NCBI RefSeq assembly: GCF_001953055.1
Contig: NZ_CP019044.1
Coordinates: 124,001-188,000 of the forward strand
Direction: 5' to 3'
Origin: Salaquimonas pukyongi
GTDB lineage: Bacteria > Pseudomonadota > Alphaproteobacteria > Rhizobiales > Rhizobiaceae
Length of the DNA: 64,000 nucleotides
Shown here: positions 57,267-64,000 of the stretch, in pieces
Numbering within the stretch: position 1 is the stretch's first letter
How the letters are laid out: every line of letters starts with the position of its first letter
Translations under genes and position numbers: made by a program
The notes under the pieces: model-generated
Told to the model about the DNA's origin: nothing
The model's database searches: none
Seen by the model: the letters and a program-made list of their open reading frames with translations, nothing else

Positions 57267-57536
57267 TCAGCGGCGCAGGCCGAGACGCTTGATGATGTCC
57301 TGATAACGTTCCTCTTTGACGCCCCTTACATAGTCGAGAAGGCGGCGGCGCTGGGAAACCAGTTTCAGCAGGCCACGGCGGGAATGGTTGTCCTTCTTGT
57401 GGCCCTTGAAGTGCTCGGTCAGGTTGGTAATGCGTTCGGTAAGAATCGCGATCTGTACTTCCGGCGAACCCGTGTCACCGTCTTTGGTGGCGTACTCCTT
57501 GATGAGTTCCGCCTTGCGTTCGGCAGTAATCGACAT
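57267..57536 (-). CDS. rpsO: 30S ribosomal protein S15
   Basis: 89 residues from the ATG at 57536, the classic S15 length. Signatures are [33 protein letters not shown] and [25 protein letters not shown]15 binds the central domain of 16S rRNA and nucleates the platform. pnp lies 226 bases downstream, in the conserved order. Confidence 0.97.
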   Translation of the reverse strand: MSITAERKAELIKEYATKDGDTGSPEVQIAILTERITNLTEHFKGHKKDNHSRRGLLKLVSQRRRLLDYVRGVKEERYQDIIKRLGLRR

Positions 57537-57635
57537 CGTCTTTTCCTTGTTGATTGCGGCACTGCATCGTGCGCAGCGCCTGTGTTGTTCGCCGCCCGCA
57601 GCCGGGATGTCGTCCAGCAGGGGCCGTTCAAGTAA

Positions 57636-57672
57636 AAGCGGGCCCGCCAAACACAATGGGGAGGACCCGCTT
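57636..57672 (-). terminator. Terminator after the SPOR-like gene
   Basis: Arms AAGCGGGCC (57636-57644) and GGACCCGCTT (57663-57672) pair with one mismatch. On the minus strand the stem is followed by TTTAC. It separates the SPOR-like gene from rpsO. Confidence 0.5.
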
Positions 57673-57749
57673 CCAGCATTGCCTATACTGCAAATGCGGC
57701 GGAAATGCCAATGGTTTTTGTGCGCTTGAAGCGGGAGTTGAAATACCCG

Positions 57750-58091
57750 TCAGCAGCTGTTTTTCACATAGGCATCCGGCACGGCTTCCTTCCACGCGAT
57801 GCTCATCGCTTCATTGCGCGAAGCATAGGGCCCGTCGGCGACACAGAACCAGCCATTGCGGAAGTTCGGATATTCATTGGTGTTGACGACCCTGGCGCCA
57901 GCCCATCCGCCAACGCCGGGCCCGCCCAACCGGGTAAGGCGATTCTGCGCCTGGGTCAGGGTTTTAAAACAGCCCAGAACGACATAATGGCCGCAAAGGC
58001 TCTGGGCCTTTGCCTGCGGGACAGGCATTGCATAACCGGCCGCAATGGCGATGGCCGCCGCGCCCACAAGGGTCTTGATGGTATGGTTCAT
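57750..58091 (-). CDS. Small secreted SPOR-like protein
   Basis: 113 residues with a signal peptide (LVGAAAIAIAAGYAMPVPQAK). The mature part begins with HYVVLGCFKTLTQAQNRL, a strand-helix start typical of SPOR modules, and the rest (VVNTNEYPNFRNGWFCVADGPYASRNEA) fits their second half; SPOR domains bind denuded peptidoglycan. It contains cysteines that may pair. It is inserted between rpsO and truB, genes that usually lie next to each other, beside a repeat element. Confidence 0.65.
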   Translation of the reverse strand: MNHTIKTLVGAAAIAIAAGYAMPVPQAKAQSLCGHYVVLGCFKTLTQAQNRLTRLGGPGVGGWAGARVVNTNEYPNFRNGWFCVADGPYASRNEAMSIAWKEAVPDAYVKNSC

Positions 58092-58295
58092 GCTGTTGCC
58101 TCCCCGGTCTTCTGCCCTGTTGTCCTGTGTGAATTCTGACAGGCAATTACCGGCAGCGCAATGTGTCTTGACCTAAGGCTGTATCGACATTCAGGTTTCG
58201 CACGCGGCGCGAGACGGATTTTGCCCCTGGCATCGTTGAAAACCCCTTGTGGTGGGGCTAACTGTCAGCGTTTTGCAACGCAGCCCAAAGACCCG

Positions 58296-58487
58296 GGAAC
58301 CAGGTTCAGACGACTGCAGAAAACAAAAGCTATTCCACATGGTATTGCATTAGCTGTGGTGTCTTTTGCGTTCTGGCTTCGTCGAAATCCTCGCAGGATG
58401 GATAAACATCCTGCTGTGGTCTTCTCCTTGCCAGAGGCGAAAAATCCATCCATTCAAACTGCTTCCAGCCAAACAGGACACGCTCTA
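58296..58487 (-). mobile_element. MITE-like element, second copy (right part lost)
   Basis: On the minus strand about 190 bases match the element at 48145-48394, from TAGAGCGTGTCC through AATGGATGGATTTTT and AGGATTTCGACGAAGCCAGA to GAACCTGGTTCC, after which similarity ends. The internal hairpin at 58393-58414 has different sequence but conserved pairing. The outer TAG (58485-58487) is the stop codon of truB. No transposase is present. Confidence 0.8.
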
Positions 58488-59411
58488 GGCGGCCGAAACC
58501 TTGAACACACGCTTCGGCAGAAAGGATCCCTTCTCGACCTGGCCGATGGCGACGAGGTCGGAACCGCTGACGGCGACCACTTCCTCGGCAAAGGCAATGG
58601 CGTCGCGCCCGCGCAGGATGACCGGATTGCCCGAACGCAGCCTTGTTGCCTGATCCTTCGAGATCGCGACCTCCGGCAGGTTTTCCAGCGCAATGCCGGT
58701 TGCCAGTATTTCGCTGTCCAGCGCATCCAGATCACCTTCCAGTTCGGCAAGCTGATCGAGCGGAACAAGATCTTCCTCGTTGAACGGTTCCACCGCAGTT
58801 CGGCGCAATTCGCTGACATGGCCGTAACAGCCAAGATCGCGGCCCATGTCGCGCGCCAGCGCACGAACATAGGTTCCCTTGCCGCAATCCACCTCGAAGA
58901 CGGCGGTGTCGCAGTCGCGGACTTCCATCAGTTCAAAGCGGTGGATTTCCACCTCGCGCGGTTCAATCTCCACCGCTTCGCCGTCGCGGGCCAGTTTATA
59001 GGCGCGCTCCCCGCCAATCTTGATCGCCGAATAGGCGGGCGGGACTTGTAAAATCGTGCCAGTGTAGTTTCCCATCGCACGGCGGACGGTGACCTCATCC
59101 GGGCGCAGGTCCGACGTTTCAACGGCCGTACCTTCCAGATCGTCCGTATTGGTTTCCATGCCCCAGGTCACGGCAAACCGGTAGGTTTTCGCCCCGTCCA
59201 TCACATAGGGTACGGTTCTGGTTGCCTCACCAAGCGCCACCGGCAGCATCCCGGTTGCCAGCGGATCGAGCGTGCCGGCATGTCCGGCCTTCGCCGCCTT
59301 GTAGAGCCATTTGACTTTGGCTACTGCCTGGGTCGAGCCCATGCCGAGCGGCTTGTCGAGGATTACCCAGCCGGAAACCGGCCGGCCTTTCTTCTGGCGC
59401 TGCCGGCTCAT
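58485..59411 (-). CDS. truB: tRNA pseudouridine(55) synthase TruB
   Basis: 308 residues. The catalytic Asp is in [20 protein letters not shown], after [31 protein letters not shown] and the [22 protein letters not shown] segment are typical. It makes pseudouridine 55 in the T loop of tRNAs. It overlaps rbfA by four bases. Its stop TAG is formed by the end of a MITE-like element. Confidence 0.96.
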   Translation of the reverse strand: MSRQRQKKGRPVSGWVILDKPLGMGSTQAVAKVKWLYKAAKAGHAGTLDPLATGMLPVALGEATRTVPYVMDGAKTYRFAVTWGMETNTDDLEGTAVETSDLRPDEVTVRRAMGNYTGTILQVPPAYSAIKIGGERAYKLARDGEAVEIEPREVEIHRFELMEVRDCDTAVFEVDCGKGTYVRALARDMGRDLGCYGHVSELRRTAVEPFNEEDLVPLDQLAELEGDLDALDSEILATGIALENLPEVAISKDQATRLRSGNPVILRGRDAIAFAEEVVAVSGSDLVAIGQVEKGSFLPKRVFKVSAA

Positions 59412-59806
59412 TCCTCGTCCTTGCCTGCTTCAAGATCTCGGGCAACCTCCGGCTCGTGCAGCAGGGCGTCGATCTTGGCATAGTTTTCGAAACTGGTATC
59501 GGCACGGAAGCGGAATTCCGGCATGTATTTCATCTGGCTGAGTGCTGGTGAAAGCCGCCCGCGGATGAATTTCTGGTTGGCCGCCAGCGCCTTGATCACC
59601 GGCTGGGGGTCTTCACCGCCAAGCGGCGAGATGAACACTGTGGCGATCTTCAGGTCCGGCGACATGGAAACCTCGGTAATCGAGATCACCGTCTTTTCGA
59701 TCACCGGATCGGGCACTTCGCCGCGCTGCAACAGCTGCGTCAGCGCGTGGCGCACCAGTTCGCCGACCCGCAACTGGCGCTGGGAAGGGGGCTTGGACTT
59801 CGTCAT
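59408..59806 (-). CDS. rbfA: 30S ribosome-binding factor RbfA
   Basis: 132 residues from the ATG at 59806. The single KH-like domain includes [35 protein letters not shown] and the helical end [17 protein letters not shown]. RbfA aids maturation of the 16S 5' end and is needed in the cold. The ATGA overlap with truB indicates coupled translation. Confidence 0.95.
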   Translation of the reverse strand: MTKSKPPSQRQLRVGELVRHALTQLLQRGEVPDPVIEKTVISITEVSMSPDLKIATVFISPLGGEDPQPVIKALAANQKFIRGRLSPALSQMKYMPEFRFRADTSFENYAKIDALLHEPEVARDLEAGKDEE

Positions 59807-60051
59807 GTGAGTGGTGTCCTGTTTTCCACATGGTTCGAAACTAACATCCGCGGCGCGCCGTTTCTTTCCGGCGCGGGCTGAGCGGATTTCGGTATCGCAG
59901 GGGTGGATGCCAGCCAGTCTGATTGTGGACCGACATCGCTGACATCCTCGCAAACACCTGCGTCATGGAAAGCGCGGCAGACAGGGCGGGTTTGCATGCG
60001 ATCACCTTTCCGGACGGGATGGGACCGTGCCGGAAACTCCTGCGGGAAAAA

Positions 60052-62559
60052 CTACAGGCTGCGCTCGATATGCTCCACGCGGAAGCATTCGATCTGGTCG
60101 CCCTGGCGGATGTCCTGATAGTTCTCGAAGGCCATGCCGCATTCCTGCCCGGCAGGCACTTCGGATACCTCGTCCTTGAAGCGTTTGAGCGTCGACAGCT
60201 TGCCTTCGTGGATCACCACATTGTCGCGCAGCAGGCGAACGCCCGAGCCACGCTCCACCTTGCCTTCGCTGACCCGGCAGCCGGCGACCTTGCCAACCTT
60301 GGAGACGTTGAAGACTTCGAGGATTTCCGCATAGCCCAGGAACGTCTCGCGGCGCTCGGGTGCCAGCATCCCGCTCATGACCTGTTTCATGTCATCAACG
60401 AGATCGTAGATGATTGAATAGTAGCGGATTTCGATGCCTTCGCGCTCGGCAGCCTCCTTGGCCTGCTTGTTGGCGCGAACGTTGAAGGCCAGGATCGGTG
60501 CATTGGAGGCGGCTGCCAGCGACACATCGGATTCGGTAATGCCGCCGACCGCGCCATGCACGACCCTGGCGGCAACTTCTTCCGTATTCATCTTTGCAAG
60601 CGCCTGCTCGATCGCCTCGACCGAACCCTGCACATCGCCCTTGACCACAATTGCCGCTTCTTTCAGCTCGGAAGTCTGCAACTGGCTGATCATCTGTTCC
60701 AGGGAACCGCGTGAGCCGGCCATCTGGGCTACCGCCTTGTCGCGGGCAAGCCGCTGGCGGTAGTCGGAAATCTCGCGGGCCCGCGCCTCGTTCTCGACAA
60801 CGGTAAACCGTTCGCCTGCAGAGGGGGCCCCGGAGAGACCGAGAATTTCCACCGGTGTGGAAGGAGTTGCCTCGTCAACCTGTTCACCATGGTCGTTGAC
60901 CAGTGCGCGCACCTTGCCCCACTCGTTTCCGGCGATCACGATGTCTCCGGTTCTCAGCGTGCCGCGCTTGACCAGCACGGTGGCGACGGGGCCACGGCCC
61001 TTGTCGAGTTGCGATTCGATGATGGTCCCTTCGGCGGGACGATCAGGATCGGCTTTCAGTTCAAGAACTTCGGACTGCAGCAGGATGGCGTCCAGCAGGC
61101 TGTCGAGATTGGTACCCTTGAGCGCGGACACTTCCACTTCCTGCGTTTCGCCGCCCATGCTTTCCACAAACACTTCATGCTGCAGAAGTTCGGTCTTGAC
61201 CTTGTTGGGATCGGCAGATTCCTTGTCGATCTTGTTGATCGCCACGATGATCGGCACTTCAGCCGCCTTGGCGTGGTTGATCGATTCGATCGTCTGAGGC
61301 ATCACGCCGTCATCGGCGGCAACCACCAGAATGGCGATATCGGTCGCCATGGCACCGCGTGCCCGCATGGCGGTGAAAGCCTCGTGGCCGGGCGTATCGA
61401 TGAAGGTAATCCTCTGGCCATCCCGGTCAACCTGATAGGCGCCGATATGCTGGGTAATGCCGCCCGCTTCGCCTTTCACCACATTGGCGTTGCGAATGGC
61501 ATCCAGCAGTGACGTCTTTCCGTGATCGACATGGCCCATGATGGTAACCACCGGCGGGCGGGAAACCATGTTCTCCGGATTGTCCGACGTGTCGAACAGG
61601 CCCTCCTCGACATCGGATTCCGACACCCGCTTGACCGTATGACCGAATTCGCTGGCGATCAGTTCGGCGGTATCGGCATCGATAACATCGCCGGGTTTCA
61701 TCATCTGGCCCTGCTTCATCAGGTATTTGATGACATCGACCGAGCGCTCCGACATGCGTGAGGCAAGGTCCTGAATGGTAATGGTTTCTGGCAACTTGAC
61801 CTCACGGGAAATCTTTTCGCGCGGACCGGTCTGGCCAAGCGCGGCGCGTTTTGCTTTTTCCTGGCGGCGGCGCAGTGCGGCGAGCGACGGTCCTTTGCCG
61901 CCGCGGTCGCTGTCGAGCGCATTGGTCAGCGTCAGCTTGGTACGGCGCCGGTCATCGCCCCCTTTGGGGCGCGAAGGCGTGCGGTCGTCCTCGGTGGAGC
62001 GCTTGCGCTCGAACGGCTTGAGTTCTTTTGGCTTGGGCTCTTCGCGAACCGGTTTGCGCACGGCATCGGGGTCGGCTGCAGCCTGGGCTGCGGATGCGGC
62101 AGCGGCGGCATCCATCTCCTGGCTGGTACGCTGTTCGGCTTCGCGTTTTGCAGCTTCTTCCTCACGCCGCTTCTGTTCTTCGCGGTCGGCCTTGCGCCGT
62201 GCATCGAGTTCTGCCCGCTTGGCGGCTTCTTCAGCAGCCTTGATCTCTTCCTCGCTCTGGCGTGCCTTGGCTTCTTCAAGCGCCCGGCGGCGCGCTTCCA
62301 GCTCGCTTTGCGACAGATTGCTGGCAGCCTCGTCCGCCTGGGCTGGCGCAGCAGCAGGTGCCGCAGGCGCCTTGTCGGCCGGCTTCGGCGTGTCGCCCGG
62401 CTTGTTGATGCGCCGCTTGCGGGTTTCAACTACAACCGCTTTCGTGCGGCCACGCGAAAAGCTCTGGTTGACGGTCCCCTGGGAGACACCGCCACCACGC
62501 AGGCTCAACGTCTTTTTCGGCTTTACGCTGAGCTTTTCGTCGTTGTTTTCTTCACTCAT
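60052..62559 (-). CDS. infB: Translation initiation factor IF-2
   Basis: 835 residues. A long charged N-terminal region (about 60-260, with [18 protein letters not shown] repeats) precedes the G domain with [31 protein letters not shown] and the NKID loop; domains III and IV follow. It delivers initiator tRNA and promotes subunit joining. The conserved nusA-ylxR-infB-rbfA-truB order is kept. Confidence 0.97.
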   Translation of the reverse strand: MSEENNDEKLSVKPKKTLSLRGGGVSQGTVNQSFSRGRTKAVVVETRKRRINKPGDTPKPADKAPAAPAAAPAQADEAASNLSQSELEARRRALEEAKARQSEEEIKAAEEAAKRAELDARRKADREEQKRREEEAAKREAEQRTSQEMDAAAAASAAQAAADPDAVRKPVREEPKPKELKPFERKRSTEDDRTPSRPKGGDDRRRTKLTLTNALDSDRGGKGPSLAALRRRQEKAKRAALGQTGPREKISREVKLPETITIQDLASRMSERSVDVIKYLMKQGQMMKPGDVIDADTAELIASEFGHTVKRVSESDVEEGLFDTSDNPENMVSRPPVVTIMGHVDHGKTSLLDAIRNANVVKGEAGGITQHIGAYQVDRDGQRITFIDTPGHEAFTAMRARGAMATDIAILVVAADDGVMPQTIESINHAKAAEVPIIVAINKIDKESADPNKVKTELLQHEVFVESMGGETQEVEVSALKGTNLDSLLDAILLQSEVLELKADPDRPAEGTIIESQLDKGRGPVATVLVKRGTLRTGDIVIAGNEWGKVRALVNDHGEQVDEATPSTPVEILGLSGAPSAGERFTVVENEARAREISDYRQRLARDKAVAQMAGSRGSLEQMISQLQTSELKEAAIVVKGDVQGSVEAIEQALAKMNTEEVAARVVHGAVGGITESDVSLAAASNAPILAFNVRANKQAKEAAEREGIEIRYYSIIYDLVDDMKQVMSGMLAPERRETFLGYAEILEVFNVSKVGKVAGCRVSEGKVERGSGVRLLRDNVVIHEGKLSTLKRFKDEVSEVPAGQECGMAFENYQDIRQGDQIECFRVEHIERSL

Positions 62560-62702
62560 AAAACAGTCTGTGTCCTGTTGGTCCGTTACCGGACTGGATA
62601 TTGCGCGCTTTTTGGACCTTTAACCCGCAAAAATCCAGTCCAATTTCAAATTTGATGGCCTCAGCCGCGCTTGTTTGCGGCGGCTTCGTGCCCTTTTTAC
62701 TG

Positions 62703-63302
62703 TCAACTACCTGTCAGCTTACCCTCATAGGCAAGCCATCTCTCCACACTGCGTTTCAGTGCCGTTGTCGCCCCGCCTTCCAGCGCCACAGCGTGGGTTG
62801 CAGCCTCAAGTCCGAGCGCCGCGCCCATTTCGGCAGAAGTCCAGCAGTCGAAAACCTCGACTTCCTCACCGCCCATCTCGCGGGCGAACGTAATTGCCTG
62901 CGCCAGTTTGCGGCGCCCATCGGCGGTTGCGTCACTGCCGTGAAACAGCATCCTTGCCTGGTTCGACCGGATCGCCGTATCGGCCTTGGTAAAACCGGTT
63001 ACGAGCGTGCCTGCCTTGCGGGCCAGCGCCAGCGCCTTTATCGCCCGTTCGCCGAGCAATTGCCCGACCGTATCGGCCAGATTGCTGTCGGCACTCACCT
63101 GCGTCTTCAGGCTGCGGGCAAAAAGGTTTTTCGCCACCGCCTGCTCAACGCTTTCGCGCCGGGCCTCCACCCAAACACCCCGGCCCGGAAGGGATTCCTT
63201 CAGGTCAGGATAGATGCTGCCGTCAGGCCCGGCAACGAAACGAAGCAGCGCTTCCTTGTCCATCGGCTGGCGCGAAACGATGCAACTGCGGCTGTTGGCC
63301 AT
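62703..63302 (-). CDS. YlxR/DUF448 RNA-binding protein fused to an L7Ae-like domain
   Basis: 199 residues from the ATG at 63302, with AAAGG six bases upstream. The N-terminal YlxR domain (about 3-75: SRSCIVSRQPMDKEALLRFV, PDLKESLPGRGVWVEA) is followed by an L7Ae/L30e-type domain (about 85-190: LLGERAIKALALARKAGTLVTGFTKADTA). The two-domain form is usual in alphaproteobacteria. It lies between nusA and infB, suggesting a role in transcription-translation coupling. Confidence 0.9.
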   Translation of the reverse strand: MANSRSCIVSRQPMDKEALLRFVAGPDGSIYPDLKESLPGRGVWVEARRESVEQAVAKNLFARSLKTQVSADSNLADTVGQLLGERAIKALALARKAGTLVTGFTKADTAIRSNQARMLFHGSDATADGRRKLAQAITFAREMGGEEVEVFDCWTSAEMGAALGLEAATHAVALEGGATTALKRSVERWLAYEGKLTGS

Positions 63303-63343
63303 CTTCAACCTTTCCGGCTACCTGCAGCGCCCGTGCCATCGTA

Positions 63344-64000
63344 TCAGGCCTGCGGCGCTTCAGCAGCAGCAGCAGCGGGTTCCTGGTCTGCCGTGGCAGT
63401 TTCTTCCGCTTCGCCGCCTTCTTCATCGCCTTCGGCTTCTTCTGCCTGCTGGGCGGCGAGCAATTCTTCCTCGGTAACCCAGCCGGCCTTGATACGGGCC
63501 TGCATGATCATCGCCTCGGCATCGGTGCGTGAAACCTTGTATTCGTCCAGGGCCCCTTCGAAGCGCTGAACCTCACCGTCCTTGCGCTCGATCCAGCCGC
63601 AAAGATCGTCCACCGCGCAACCGGCAAAGTCTTCCAGCGTCTTGATCTCGTTTTTGCCGAGGGTGACCAGCATGGCCGTGGTAAGCCCGTCGATCTCCTT
63701 CAGCGCGTCCTCGACTCCGAGCGATTTGCGTTCTTCGTCGAGTTCCTGCTCCTGCTTTTCCAGGAATTCGCGGGCGCGGGCCTGCAGTTCCTCGGCGGTC
63801 TCGGCGTCAAAGCCTTCGATGGAAGAGATTTCCTCTGAATCCACATAGGCGACTTCCTCGATCGAGCCGAAGCCTTCGGAGGCCAGCAGCTGTGCGACCA
63901 TTTCGTCGACATTGAGCGCTTCCATGAACCGTGCGGTGTTCTCGGTGAATTCCTGCTGGCGGCGCTCGCTTTCTTCCTGCTCGGTCATGATGTCGATTTC
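63344..64000 (-). CDS. nusA: Transcription elongation factor NusA, C-terminal part (cut by window end)
   Basis: About 218 codons of the C-terminal region. Two acidic helix-hairpin-helix repeats are visible: VDEMVAQLLASEGFGSIEEVAYVD and LTTAMLVTLGKNEIKTLEDFAGC. The tail is Glu/Ala-rich (EEAEGDEEGGEAEE). The frame is open at base 64000. NusA acts in pausing, termination and antitermination. Confidence 0.95.
   Translation of the reverse strand, partial: EIDIMTEQEESERRQQEFTENTARFMEALNVDEMVAQLLASEGFGSIEEVAYVDSEEISSIEGFDAETAEELQARAREFLEKQEQELDEERKSLGVEDALKEIDGLTTAMLVTLGKNEIKTLEDFAGCAVDDLCGWIERKDGEVQRFEGALDEYKVSRTDAEAMIMQARIKAGWVTEEELLAAQQAEEAEGDEEGGEAEETATADQEPAAAAAEAPQA

Overview
The window is a 64 kb piece of an alphaproteobacterial chromosome, most likely a marine member of the Hyphomicrobiales (Rhizobiales). 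Supporting signs are the rhizobial gene order dnaA-dnaN-recF with rpsT, mutM, ubiE, ubiB, coaBC and dut nearby, the irr-fabA-fabB-fabI cluster, and the nusA-ylxR-infB-rbfA-truB-rpsO-pnp translation/RNA operon. A DMSP lyase (dddP) and an alkane hydroxylase (alkB) point to a marine life style. The DNA is GC-rich, and the few AT-rich patches (about 4.32-4.64, 8.11-9.05 and 21.2-21.6 kb) stand out.

Layout. 0-8.1 kb: the infC / rpmI-rplT-pheS / pheT translation region, interrupted by a LysR gene plus a small secreted protein, and by a GIY-YIG nuclease gene bracketed by palindromic repeats. 8.1-15.2 kb: an AT-rich DUF3800 insertion beside arfB, then cell-envelope genes (HtpX-like protease, MepA endopeptidase, SH3 protein), a hydroxyacid dehydrogenase with a dimethylargininase, and a GNAT enzyme. 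15.2-28.1 kb: MoeB-like, recF, dnaN, dnaA, rhodanese, rpsT and mutM leftward; ubiE, ubiB, a FitAB-type toxin-antitoxin pair and coaBC rightward. 28.2-36 kb: a large hybrid histidine kinase, a glutamine amidotransferase, an Lrp regulator, dut, a LysE exporter and a frameshifted cysK behind a structured leader. 36-47 kb: cytochrome P450, gyrB, panE, PilZ, dddP, an OmpA lipoprotein, alkB and a PRC-barrel protein. 47-52.6 kb: tRNA-Ser with tandem duplicated 5' halves, a MITE-like element, a frameshifted msrA, and irr with the fab genes. 52.6-64 kb: a DUF6455 gene behind an FNR-type box, an RsmC-like methyltransferase, a DUF2799 lipoprotein, and the pnp-to-nusA operon running leftward.

The most interesting signals are four. 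(1) CoaBC carries an N-terminal FitA-type ribbon-helix-helix DNA-binding domain, lies directly after a FitAB toxin-antitoxin pair, and has a perfect palindrome just upstream, which suggests a self-regulating coenzyme A enzyme. (2) A dispersed inverted-repeat element has ends at CTAG sites; at three sites its terminal TAG is the stop codon of the neighbouring gene, and at a fourth the corresponding codon is CAG. The internal hairpin of this element covaries between copies. (3) A stand-alone GIY-YIG nuclease gene is tightly bracketed by palindromic repeats. (4) A three-way-junction-like leader precedes cysK. cysK and msrA each lack one base in a homopolymer run, which may reflect assembly error rather than true loss.
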